From JADJPF01 sp964492845 (GTDB lineage Bacteria; Acidobacteriota; Blastocatellia; Chloracidobacteriales; JADJPF01), in contig CAZBMZ010000032.1 in the NCBI GenBank assembly GCA_964492845.1, positions 12,090 through 76,089 on the forward strand: 64,000 nt of DNA, given 5' to 3'. A program made the translations under genes and the position numbers. The notes beneath the pieces are model-generated. The model was not told the origin of the DNA, ran no database searches, and worked only from the letters and a program-made list of their open reading frames with translations. The first letter of the stretch is position 1. Every line of letters begins with the position of its first letter. Shown in pieces: positions 1-8,340 of this stretch.

Positions 1-1685
1 GGAATATTAAGGGTTTCAAAAAATCTTGTTCCAATGTTATTAGTAGTTGTAAGGATACCTTTACCTAAAGCTTGAGGATCGCCACCTTCAGGAAAAACAC
101 TTCTTAAAAAGCCTCCTCCAAGCGGAGGATTAGTAGCTACAGTAACAGATTTTACACCAGGCAAGCCTTGAACACGGCTTTGAACATTACGGAAAAACTC
201 TTTACCCTGTACTTCACTATAACTTTGGCGGTTTAACTCAAATGAGATTGTAAAAACTTTTTTAGTTTCAAATCCTGGATCAATTGATTGAGCATTAAGC
301 AGGCTACGAAGGAAAAGACTAGCACTAATCAAAGCAATTAATGAAAAAGCAATTTGAGCAATTACCAAAATATTACGTAATGTTAAAAGTTTATTTCCTG
401 AATTAATTGGGGCTGTTTTTTCTTTTAATTCTATTACTAAATTTGACCTAGTAGCTTGAAGGGTTGGGATAATACCAAAAATTACTCCTGTAACTAATGA
501 AATCAATAAAGTAAAAACTACCACCCTTAAATCTAAGCTTAAATCCAGCCCATCAGCTTGAATAAAAATAGGGCGATAAGACCATAATAAATCACGTCCC
601 CAAACAGCTAAACCAAGACCAATAATGCCTCCCACAGTAGAAAGTAAAATACTTTCAATCATAAATTGTTGAAATAGCCGCCATGCACTAGCACCTAGAG
701 CAATACGAATAGCAACTTCTCGGCGACGAATATTAGCCCTTATTAACAAAAGGTTGGCAATATTGGCACAAGCAATTAACAGCACTAAGCCTACTACAGC
801 CATTAACAATGCTCCACCTCTTATAAAGAGATCTCGTTGATTTGGATTAACTGTAGATTCTGCTAATGGTATAAGCGTCAGTGTACGACCATCATTATCT
901 TTTGGATGTTCTTTAGCTAATTGACTAGCAATAGTTTTTATTTCTGCTTGTGCTTGTTCAATAGTGACATTTGGTTTAAGTCTACCAACTAAACTAAAAA
1001 GCAAAGCGCGGCGAGAATCAAACCATTGCTTAAAAATACCGCTAAAAACTTGTTCATGCATCATCATTGGAACAAAAAAGTCCACTGAACCTATAGCAAA
1101 AGTTCCTCGAAAATTTGCTGGAGTCACACCAATTATTGTATAGCTAGTAGCATTTAATGTAATTTGACTACCTATAACTTCAGGCTTTGCTCCAAATTGG
1201 GTTTTCCATACATTATGACTAAGAACAATAACAGGATGAAGTCCTGGGGTTTGGTCTTCTTCAGGCAAAAAAGTCCGTCCTATTACAGCTTTTACTCCTA
1301 AAACATCAAAATAATTTCCTGTAACAATTAAGCCATTAAGTTGTCTAGGTTCTCCTTGACCTATTAGGCTTAAAGATGCTCCTGCAAAAGCTGATATTGC
1401 TGTAAAACTAGTGTTTTGGTCACGATAATCTTTATAGTTTGGAAAAGAAACAGGCAAGCTATTACGATTACCAGTAGAGTTTTTTCCATCCAAAGTAAAA
1501 AGGGAAACTATTTCCGAAGGCTTTTCCATTGGCAATGGTTGTAAAAAAATAGCATTTAAGATTGTAAAAATAGTTGTGTTTGCTCCAATGCCTAAAGCTA
1601 AAATAAAAATTACTGCTATAGTAAAAATTTTGCTTTTTGCCAATACTCGTAGCCCATAGCGGAAATCTTGAAGAAATTTTTCCAT
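1..1685 (-). CDS. ADOP-family ABC transporter permease (MacB/FtsX type), 3' part cut by window edge
   Basis: The frame reads from an ATG at 1683-1685, preceded by AAAGGGGAAAAGTT, and is open to the left edge (at least 561 codons), so the C-terminus is missing. It begins MEKFLQDFRYGLRVLAKSK, the usual start of acidobacterial duplicated orphan permeases. A first membrane helix (about 20-40) is followed by a large periplasmic MacB_PCD-like domain. Two further membrane segments sit near residues 280-310 and 330-350, with the motif LIACANIANLLLIRANIRRR. A second periplasmic domain then starts. Family knowledge: these FtsX-like permeases usually lack an adjacent ATPase gene and probably act in export or envelope work; the substrate is unknown. 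Confidence 0.9.
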   Translation of the reverse strand, partial: MEKFLQDFRYGLRVLAKSKIFTIAVIFILALGIGANTTIFTILNAIFLQPLPMEKPSEIVSLFTLDGKNSTGNRNSLPVSFPNYKDYRDQNTSFTAISAFAGASLSLIGQGEPRQLNGLIVTGNYFDVLGVKAVIGRTFLPEEDQTPGLHPVIVLSHNVWKTQFGAKPEVIGSQITLNATSYTIIGVTPANFRGTFAIGSVDFFVPMMMHEQVFSGIFKQWFDSRRALLFSLVGRLKPNVTIEQAQAEIKTIASQLAKEHPKDNDGRTLTLIPLAESTVNPNQRDLFIRGGALLMAVVGLVLLIACANIANLLLIRANIRRREVAIRIALGASAWRLFQQFMIESILLSTVGGIIGLGLAVWGRDLLWSYRPIFIQADGLDLSLDLRVVVFTLLISLVTGVIFGIIPTLQATRSNLVIELKEKTAPINSGNKLLTLRNILVIAQIAFSLIALISASLFLRSLLNAQSIDPGFETKKVFTISFELNRQSYSEVQGKEFFRNVQSRVQGLPGVKSVTVATNPPLGGGFLRSVFPEGGDPQALGKGILTTTNNIGTRFFETLNI

Positions 1686-1870
1686 AACTTTTCCCCTTTT
1701 CTTTGTGAAACTTAAAAAGGCCAGCTAAATTGGCTAACCAAATGCCGTGCCATCTTTTTGATTTATTTTATTTAATTGATAAGATGAGCTTTGTAGAAAT
1801 ATTTCTAACCTTGTATATTTAGATTTGTTCGTTTGTGGGATAATGCTGTCCCAAAAAAGAATATATGACA

Positions 1871-1894
1871 AAGTTTTTCTTAGTAGAAAAACTT
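1871..1894. repeat. 10-bp perfect inverted repeat
   Basis: AAGTTTTTCT (1871-1880) and AGAAAAACTT (1885-1894) are exact inverted copies separated by TAGT. The hairpin lies between the divergent ADOP permease and lolA-like genes. No T-run follows on either strand, so it does not look like a terminator. It could be an operator or mRNA leader structure; function unknown. Confidence 0.4.
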
Positions 1895-1978
1895 CTATTA
1901 AAGATACAAAAATAGACTAGCACTGCATCTAAAACTTTTAGAAATTAGTGTTAAATAATAATTTTAAGGATATTTTTT

Positions 1979-2653
1979 ATGACACGCTTTATTAATCTTG
2001 CAATATTTAAGCTATTTTTTGTTTCTATCTTATTGCTATTAATTACTTTACCAGGACAAGCTGAAGATGAAACTGTCAAAAAATTAATTATTGGACTAGA
2101 AAATCGCTATGGCAATATGAAAGGGCTAGCAGCAGATTTTACTCAAGTTTATAGCGACCGAGCCGGGCGAAAGCTCCGTGAACAAGGCACATTAACCTTA
2201 AAGCGACCTGGAAAAATGCGTTGGGATTATCGCCAGCCTGAAGAAAAAATATTTATTGTAAATGATAAAAAAGTCTATTTTTACCTCCCTGAAGAAAAAG
2301 AAGTGACAATCACTGCCCTTAAAGAAAGCGACGATCCACGCGCACCATTTGTTTTTCTCTTGGGCCGTCGTAATTTACAAAAAGATTTTAAGTCTGTAGA
2401 AATTTCTAATGTAGAATCACCAATTATTGCTGGTAATATTGTGCTAGAATTAATCCCTAAGCGTGTAAGTAGTTCATTAAAAAGATTATTTGTAGAAATA
2501 AACCCTAAAGCCATCCAATTAAGTCGCTTAGTATTAATCAATGCAAATGATGGGCGTTCAGATTTTATCTTGTCAAATTTTAAGGAAAATTTCTTAGCCA
2601 CAGATGAACAATTTGAATTTTCTGTTCCTCCAGGAGTAAAAATATTGCAGTAA
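1979..2653 (+). CDS. lolA: LolA-like outer-membrane lipoprotein carrier protein
   Basis: A 224-residue protein with an N-terminal signal peptide (hydrophobic stretch 8-26, cleavage near QAE) for export to the periplasm. The body has the LolA pattern: an early LAADFTQ segment, then GTLTLKRPGKMRWDY, then FIVNDKKVYFYLPEEK, matching the half-barrel that shields lipoprotein acyl chains. Length fits the family (about 200-230). AAGGA precedes the ATG. The neighbouring zinc-ribbon gene appears to have its own promoter, so this gene is probably monocistronic. Family members outside Proteobacteria may carry other lipids, so the substrate is inferred. Confidence 0.85.
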   Translation: MTRFINLAIFKLFFVSILLLLITLPGQAEDETVKKLIIGLENRYGNMKGLAADFTQVYSDRAGRKLREQGTLTLKRPGKMRWDYRQPEEKIFIVNDKKVYFYLPEEKEVTITALKESDDPRAPFVFLLGRRNLQKDFKSVEISNVESPIIAGNIVLELIPKRVSSSLKRLFVEINPKAIQLSRLVLINANDGRSDFILSNFKENFLATDEQFEFSVPPGVKILQ

Positions 2654-2803
2654 ATACCTTAGACCATACAGATTATTTATTTAACCATTTGCTTAATCAA
2701 TATTTAGAACTAGAACTTAGCTTTATTAAGTCCAAAAGCCAGATCTCTTTTGGTGATAGTTGTTTAGTTATAGCAGAAAAAGCAGCAAATTCTTAAAAAT
2801 CCA

Positions 2804-2843
2804 TTGACAAAAATAGTTAGATTTTTCTAACTCATGCTATACT
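2804..2843 (+). promoter_or_regulatory. Extended -10 promoter with palindromic operator-like site
   Basis: TGCTATACT (2835-2843) is an extended -10 element (TGN-TATACT). A perfect 7-bp palindrome, AGTTAGA-TTTT-TCTAACT (2815-2832), covers the expected -35 area. A TTGACA at 2804-2809 is too far away (28-nt spacer) to be the partner -35. The layout suggests regulated expression of the zinc-ribbon gene at 2955, with a leader of roughly 105 nt. Confidence 0.5.
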
Positions 2844-2954
2844 GTCGGCTATAAAAACATCCTAACAATTAAGTAATACTTAAAATTATTAATGCAGATT
2901 TATCTAATGTCTGTCTAAAATCTTATTTTACAAGTTATAGGAGGAGTTGAAGTT

Positions 2955-3314
2955 ATGAGACTAGGAAAACATGCAATTTTATTTGAACCAACCTTTGAAG
3001 TTTTGACTAAATCAAGTGAACATAATGTAATGACTATTGAACATATTACAGAATTTGTTGAAACAGATGTAAAACACTTTGCTTGGTTAGAAGATGCAGT
3101 AATAGAAGCAAAAAAATATTTAGAAAAAAAATCTTATCAAGAAGTAGCTAACCGTCGTCTTTGTGGAATTTGTGGGGTTACTGCATTAAAAGGGAATGCA
3201 GATGCTTGTGCTAATTGTGATAGCTTACCTGATAATGTTCAACGAGCTTTTATTGCTTTACGCTCAACTATCATTGAACAAAATGAAAGAATTGAAGAAT
3301 TAGCTAAAAAATAA
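2955..3314 (+). CDS. Unknown small protein with a four-cysteine zinc-ribbon-like motif
   Basis: A 119-residue soluble protein. The N-terminal half is mixed and acidic. A CGIC and a later CANC pair (about residues 71-88) form a probable rubredoxin-like zinc knuckle, and the tail is charged and helical. No signal peptide or membrane segment is visible. AGGAGG starts 14 bases before the ATG and is one of the strongest ribosome binding sites in the window. It has its own extended -10 promoter and a strong terminator, so it looks like an independently and highly expressed gene. Family not recognised; a metal-binding regulatory or structural role is only a guess. Confidence 0.75.
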   Translation: MRLGKHAILFEPTFEVLTKSSEHNVMTIEHITEFVETDVKHFAWLEDAVIEAKKYLEKKSYQEVANRRLCGICGVTALKGNADACANCDSLPDNVQRAFIALRSTIIEQNERIEELAKK

Positions 3315-3335
3315 ACTAACCTAAAAACTTAGGCT

Positions 3336-3372
3336 AAAATAAGAGAGTAAAAATTTACTCTCTTATTTTTTT
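3336..3372. terminator. Strong bidirectional intrinsic terminator
   Basis: A perfect 16-bp inverted repeat has its left arm at 3336-3351 (A/T flank around AAGAGAGTAAA) and its right arm at 3354-3369. Runs of A on the left and T on the right serve both strands. It sits between the convergent zinc-ribbon gene (+) and methyltransferase gene (-). Confidence 0.9.
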
Positions 3373-3382
3373 ATATTTTCTT

Positions 3383-4075
3383 TTACTCAGGTTTTTGACA
3401 GCGAAAAACAAAAGAAGGAGGTAGATTACGAAATACTACCGACGTATCAACTATAGGGAAAGTCTTTCTTAAAAGCCTCATAACGCTATTAATAACCCTA
3501 GCATGTACATATTGATAAGTAACAAACACGCCACCGGGCCGCAAACTAGCATAAGAATTATTTAAGATCCGCTGTCCAAGTTTTGGTTCAATTAAAGCAA
3601 AAGGTAGACTAGAAATAATATAGTCTGCTTTTTCTAAATCGTTACGTTTTAGAAGTTCATCAATATTTTCTGCACTATCCTGGATAATTTGATGTTCTGG
3701 AAAACGTCTTTGCCAAATTTCTATCATATTAGCATTAGTTTCTACAGCAAAAAACTTGGTTTTTTCACCACATTTTTTAACAATAGCTTTAGTGATTGCT
3801 CCTGTGCCAGGGCCAAATTCAACTACTGCTTTGGCATTAGCTAAATCTAAATTAGCCACCATTCCTTCTGCTAAAAAGCGGGAGCTAGGAGTTACTTGTC
3901 CAAGTTCTACAGGGTTTTCAACTAAAGTTTTAACAAACAAAAGTTTATCTTTAGAAAAATTATCTAAGTTTTTAGGAAATCCTTCTAAATTTTTAGAGAA
4001 CTTATCAAGTTTAGGAAATTTTTTTAAGTCAAGAGCTAACTTTTTTTTAGAATTTTGCATAACAAAAAAACCCAT
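3383..4075 (-). CDS. SAM-dependent methyltransferase, PmtA/KsgA-like, with repetitive N-terminus
   Basis: A 230-residue protein. The class I SAM site is VVEFGPGTGAITKAIVKK (motif I), with ETNANM (motif II) and an IISSLPFALIEP segment at the motif IV position. The segment ENPVELGQVTPSSRFLAEGM before motif I is typical of phospholipid N-methyltransferase-like proteins related to rRNA adenine dimethylases. Phosphatidylethanolamine is therefore a plausible substrate but unproven. Residues about 15-45 are a degenerate repeat of Lys-Phe-Pro/Ser-Lys units that is unusual for the family. An alternative ATG lies five codons in (4058-4060); neither start has a clear ribosome binding site. Confidence 0.8.
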   Translation of the reverse strand: MGFFVMQNSKKKLALDLKKFPKLDKFSKNLEGFPKNLDNFSKDKLLFVKTLVENPVELGQVTPSSRFLAEGMVANLDLANAKAVVEFGPGTGAITKAIVKKCGEKTKFFAVETNANMIEIWQRRFPEHQIIQDSAENIDELLKRNDLEKADYIISSLPFALIEPKLGQRILNNSYASLRPGGVFVTYQYVHARVINSVMRLLRKTFPIVDTSVVFRNLPPSFVFRCQKPE

Positions 4076-4191
4076 CTGGAAGTTACTAAAATCTACTAGT
4101 TTTTAGTTATAAAAATTAAGATTATTGGCGACGATTCTAACGAACTTAAACTTTAGAAGCAAGCAAGATAATATCTTCCTTAAGAAAATTT

Positions 4192-5868
4192 TTATTTATT
4201 ATTCTCAATATTAGTTTTTGGTTCTTCATTTGGTTTAGCTGCTTCTGTTGGTTTTGGTTCCTCTACTGTTTTAGTAGGTTCAGGTTTATTTTGTTCAGCA
4301 ATTTTTGCCTCAAGATCTTTTAATGCACTAACAGCAACACTATTATTTCCTTCAATAGACAAGATTGCTCGATACTCTGCCGCTGCCGCTGCAAGTTCAC
4401 CTATTTCTTGAAGCGATATAGCCAAATTAGAATGTGCTGCTATAAAACTTGGTGCTACTGCAACAGCTTTACGATATTCTAAAATTGCAGATTTAGTATC
4501 CCCTTCTTTTCTTAGTAAATTACCTAGATTAAAATAAGCTTCTTTTAGTGATGGGTTTGTCTTACTTACATTACGATATTCTGCAATGGCTTCTGCTGTT
4601 TTGCCAGTTTGAGCTAACAGAGTAGCTAGTTTTAATCTAGCACCTGCAAGCCAAGGCTCTATTTTTAATGCCGCTTGATAGGATTCTATAGCTAGCGTAG
4701 TATTACCTTTATGGGCCGCTGCTTCAGCTATTGCTACTTGTGCTTGAGCATTGTTACCTTTTGAGGCAACCTCTTTTAATTGATTCATAGCATCATTAAG
4801 CACAATATCAGAATATCTTTGAGCAGTAATGCTAAGGTAAAGCTTTGCTGTCTGATCATTAGGATTAGCTTGTAATGCTGTGCTAAAAGCTCTTTCGGCT
4901 GCTAATAAATTTCCTTCTTCTAACATCAATTTTCCATAAGCAACTTGATCTGCTATAGAATTAGGTCGCTGAGAAAGTACTATTTCATATTCCTTAATAG
5001 CTTCATCGTAATTTCCAACACTAGCATAAATATTACCTAATACAGAATGAGCTTCTACATCATTAACATTTACATTTAATGCGCCTAAAGCAAAGCGTTG
5101 AGCATCTTCTAAATTCCCTCGTCGTAAATATTTTAGCGCAACATTAACTAAAGGATAATTCCAATCTGGAGCCAGTGAAATAGCTTTTAAGTAAGATTTT
5201 AAGGAATCTTCTTCCTTCTTTTGCTCAGATAATGCTCGCCCTAAAGCATTATAAAAATAGGGTGCTTTATCGTCTTTTTTTATTCCTTGACGAAAAAGTT
5301 CTTCTGCTTTTTTAGGGTCTTTATCAGCTAAAGCGATCATCCCTTGATAAAATAAATCAAATGCAGCAAAACGTTTATCTTTAGGTTGTAATGTTTTTAA
5401 GCGTTCTGAATACTTTTGGGCCGAGGCCCAATCATCCCTGGTAAAGCTATAATTAGCTCCTTGAAGATAAAGTTCTAAAGGCGATCTAGCCACATCTCCA
5501 AGTATTAAAGTAAGGGTTTCTCTTAAGCTTTTTAATGATGGTTCATTTGGAGAATTCTTAACTAATATTTGATAAAGCTCATAAGCATTTTGTCCAGGTG
5601 GTTCAATTAGTTGCTTAAGAGAAATTGCTAACTCAATTTGTGTTACTAATGGATTAGTAGTGGGTTCTGGCTTTGGTGCTGGTGTTTGTTCTTGATTTTC
5701 TTCTGTATTAGCTTGATTTTCTTGCTCTTGTTCTTTTTTATTTTTATCTTGTTTTTCTTTCTTTTCTTTCTTTTCTTTTTTATCTTTTACTTCATTTTCC
5801 TGAAAAGCTAAACTAGAAATTGGAAAAGTTAGAATCAAACAAATGACAAATAACTTCAATAAACGCAT
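4192..5868 (-). CDS. Secreted TPR-repeat protein
   Basis: A 558-residue protein with a signal peptide (about 1-21, cleavage near SLAFQ). A highly charged Lys/Glu-rich low-complexity segment follows (about 25-60), then a Pro/Glu linker. The rest is consecutive tetratricopeptide repeats, for example ALGRALSEQKKEEDSLKSYL and NLGNLLRKEGDTKSAILEYR, roughly nine or more units. The C-terminal tail is again Pro/Lys/Glu-rich. TPR arrays are protein-protein scaffolds; this one would act in the periplasm or at the envelope. GAGGA precedes the ATG. The partner is unknown. Confidence 0.85.
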   Translation of the reverse strand: MRLLKLFVICLILTFPISSLAFQENEVKDKKEKKEKKEKQDKNKKEQEQENQANTEENQEQTPAPKPEPTTNPLVTQIELAISLKQLIEPPGQNAYELYQILVKNSPNEPSLKSLRETLTLILGDVARSPLELYLQGANYSFTRDDWASAQKYSERLKTLQPKDKRFAAFDLFYQGMIALADKDPKKAEELFRQGIKKDDKAPYFYNALGRALSEQKKEEDSLKSYLKAISLAPDWNYPLVNVALKYLRRGNLEDAQRFALGALNVNVNDVEAHSVLGNIYASVGNYDEAIKEYEIVLSQRPNSIADQVAYGKLMLEEGNLLAAERAFSTALQANPNDQTAKLYLSITAQRYSDIVLNDAMNQLKEVASKGNNAQAQVAIAEAAAHKGNTTLAIESYQAALKIEPWLAGARLKLATLLAQTGKTAEAIAEYRNVSKTNPSLKEAYFNLGNLLRKEGDTKSAILEYRKAVAVAPSFIAAHSNLAISLQEIGELAAAAAEYRAILSIEGNNSVAVSALKDLEAKIAEQNKPEPTKTVEEPKPTEAAKPNEEPKTNIENNK

Positions 5869-6033
5869 TGCTATTCCTCAAAGATTTTTCTAAGTTGGCT
5901 AGGTGAGAATTTTCATTATAACAAAACTAGCTTTCCTACACCTAACCATCAATTACTAAAATCTAGTATTTCCAAGCCTTTTTGCTTGGCATCTATACAA
6001 TTTTCTTAGCTTTATTTACTTACTAACCACTAT

Positions 6034-8172
6034 TTATTTTTCTGCTTTAGCATTATTTAAGTTCAATTCTAATAAAGCTTTTTTGGTGGCATTAAGTAAA
6101 GCTTCAGCCCCAACAGGTGCGCCGCTAGCCTTTTTCATCCACATATCTGGCGTAACACTACCCACAACTGCCATACGTTCAAACTCTTGTCCAATATTAC
6201 CAGCCTTTTCCATTTGTTCTTCAATTTGGAAAGCAATTAAATGGCCTATTGGGTAATCCGGCAAGTACATAAAACCATCTATCATATGAGAATAAATACC
6301 TAGTAAAACAACATCTTTTTGCTTAAATACTGGTGCATAGTATTTATTCCAAACATCCTTAGCAATTTTTACTGTAGCATCTTTTAGCTCTGCTGGTGTA
6401 GCGTTAGGGTGATCATACATCCAATGCCAAACCGTCATATCAACTAAAGCTACTCCAGCAATTTCATAAGTTGCCCAAAAATCATTAAGTGTTTTTAAGG
6501 CTTGGCTTTTACTATCTGGTTTAGCTAGTCCTAGTAGTTCTAAATCATGTCCTTGGAAAACAAAGGCTAAAGCTTCTGTAAAAGCTGTATTTGGAACACC
6601 TTGCAATAAAACATGATCAATATTATTAAGCGAGAAAGTTTGCTCAACATTATGCCCCATTTCATGAACAGCAATATTATAGCCTTTGTAATTCATGCCT
6701 GTTTTTTCAACCCTAGTACGCAGATGGGCTTTTTCTGAACGCATAGCCGCACCCATTGCATGACCTGAACCACGAGCAGCATCAACTTCAATATTATTAG
6801 CTAAATATTCAGCACGTTCTTTGCTAAAGCCTAATTTTACCAACAAATTAGGCATATCTTTTTTATAAGCATCTCCTGTTGGATAGCGTTTTGAAACGAT
6901 TTCATCAAGTTGTGCTTCGCTATAACTTCCACGAGGTCTAAAACCGTTATACCAAATATCAAAAGGCTCAAGTGGCCGTCCAAGTCGGCTCTCTATCAAT
7001 TTGGCAGTTTGAGCGACTAATGGAGATGAGACGACATCCTCCAACATAGCTTTTACTCTAGCTTCTGGTAGTTCCCTATTTTCTTCAAAACGTCGGGCGA
7101 TCAAAGTCGGTGCTGTTGGTGAATAAGGATCAACCTTTCTTGCAGCTTGAAAAGTTGATAGCAGTTGTGCATAACGTGTATTAGGTTCAGGCGCGTTAGT
7201 AGGACTGTCAACTACTTTTCCCTCTCCTTCAGAATCTTTAACTGCTGCCTTTTTTACTTCATTAGTAACAGGATTCCAATCAACATTAGGGTTATTTACT
7301 ACTACTTCTGGAATTGTTTGATTAACAATATGTTCCATAACTCGTTGAATCATCTGTTGTTTAGCTAGTCCATTGTTAACATCACTATAACTAGCTTTAA
7401 TCTCATCTCTTAAATTCCAATGTGAAAGCAATCGTAGTTTTGGAGGAAAAATTCTTTGTCCTTTATCATCTACTAAATGGTGCATCCAAATATTGTATTC
7501 AGAAATATAACGCTCACTCTCAGACGAAACTTTAGCAATCGCCAAATTAACCTCTGCTGGAACACGTTTAGAAAATCTTTGTGCTAGCCGGGTTTCCGCC
7601 CATTGACGACGCGACCACTTTTCACCCTCATTTAAGCGTTGCTCTAAAGTAGTTAATGGAAAATTAAGTAGCACAGCAAAAGCTAATTTATTCTTAAAAA
7701 AGTCATCAATAAAGTGCGCTGATGGATCATAACCAGCAAATAAATCATCAAAAGGCATTATTGGGCCAATATCCAAATCAGATTGATTGCGAAATTCTCG
7801 GTTAATTTCGTGCATATGCCCATCAAGTTGTTCTAAATTATGCTCAAAACGCTTAAATAATTCGTCTAAAGTTGCTTGATCCCCAGCAAAATATTCTTTA
7901 ATAAATTGCTCAAAAACTTCTTTATCTCCATCTTCTGAACGCCAAAAACTTGCCACTTGCTTTATACCTTGTTGCAATCTTGTCCGCTGAGTTTCGCCAT
8001 ATTTAGCTATTAAATCTGTCTCTAATTTATTTGTTACTTCTTTAATCCAAGGAAATTCTGACTCTACTTGTTTAGGGGAATTCATATTATTTGCCCTTGA
8101 TATAGTTGGAATTGGAAATGTAAGTGTTGATGCTAGAGTCAAGGCTAGTATCAGCGTTTTAAGATTTTTCAT
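6034..8172 (-). CDS. Secreted gluzincin-type zinc metallopeptidase (HEMGH)
   Basis: Start set at the ATG 8170-8172. The open frame begins five codons earlier at a TTG, but GGAGG lies eight bases before this ATG, giving 712 residues. A signal peptide covers about 1-27. The catalytic motif HEMGH is at about 503-507, with a downstream Glu in FTEALAFVF (about 533) as the likely third zinc ligand, the arrangement of thermolysin/M3-like gluzincins. The long helical N-terminal part resembles M3-like folds. Probably an exported peptidase. The gene is single, with about 165 nt to the TPR gene downstream. Confidence 0.85.
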   Translation of the reverse strand: MKNLKTLILALTLASTLTFPIPTISRANNMNSPKQVESEFPWIKEVTNKLETDLIAKYGETQRTRLQQGIKQVASFWRSEDGDKEVFEQFIKEYFAGDQATLDELFKRFEHNLEQLDGHMHEINREFRNQSDLDIGPIMPFDDLFAGYDPSAHFIDDFFKNKLAFAVLLNFPLTTLEQRLNEGEKWSRRQWAETRLAQRFSKRVPAEVNLAIAKVSSESERYISEYNIWMHHLVDDKGQRIFPPKLRLLSHWNLRDEIKASYSDVNNGLAKQQMIQRVMEHIVNQTIPEVVVNNPNVDWNPVTNEVKKAAVKDSEGEGKVVDSPTNAPEPNTRYAQLLSTFQAARKVDPYSPTAPTLIARRFEENRELPEARVKAMLEDVVSSPLVAQTAKLIESRLGRPLEPFDIWYNGFRPRGSYSEAQLDEIVSKRYPTGDAYKKDMPNLLVKLGFSKERAEYLANNIEVDAARGSGHAMGAAMRSEKAHLRTRVEKTGMNYKGYNIAVHEMGHNVEQTFSLNNIDHVLLQGVPNTAFTEALAFVFQGHDLELLGLAKPDSKSQALKTLNDFWATYEIAGVALVDMTVWHWMYDHPNATPAELKDATVKIAKDVWNKYYAPVFKQKDVVLLGIYSHMIDGFMYLPDYPIGHLIAFQIEEQMEKAGNIGQEFERMAVVGSVTPDMWMKKASGAPVGAEALLNATKKALLELNLNNAKAEK

Positions 8173-8340
8173 GCTTGGTGCCTCCAAAAAAACTTATAAT
8201 TATTAGGAAATTGTAGAAAAAAGGATTTTTTATTGATCTCTTGAAGGATAAGAGGATTTTTTATTAGCGTCAATCGCTTGTTTCTATAAGGTCAATAGCT
8301 AATGAAACAACTTTGTATTACAAAATAAATTTGCTACAAA

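Noticed and set aside
2617..2800. Open frame overlapping the lolA 3' end and running to about 2797 (about 50 codons from an ATT)
   Set aside because: It has no ATG, GTG or TTG start with a ribosome binding site, and its sequence resembles nothing I know; possible gene remnant but unsupported.
2804..2809. TTGACA as the -35 for the zinc-ribbon gene promoter
   Set aside because: The spacer to TATACT would be 28 nt, too long for sigma-70; the extended -10 is the better explanation.
7165..7368. 67-codon plus-strand frame inside the zinc peptidase gene
   Set aside because: Antisense shadow of a clear coding gene; Phe/Tyr/Asn-rich translation with no motif.
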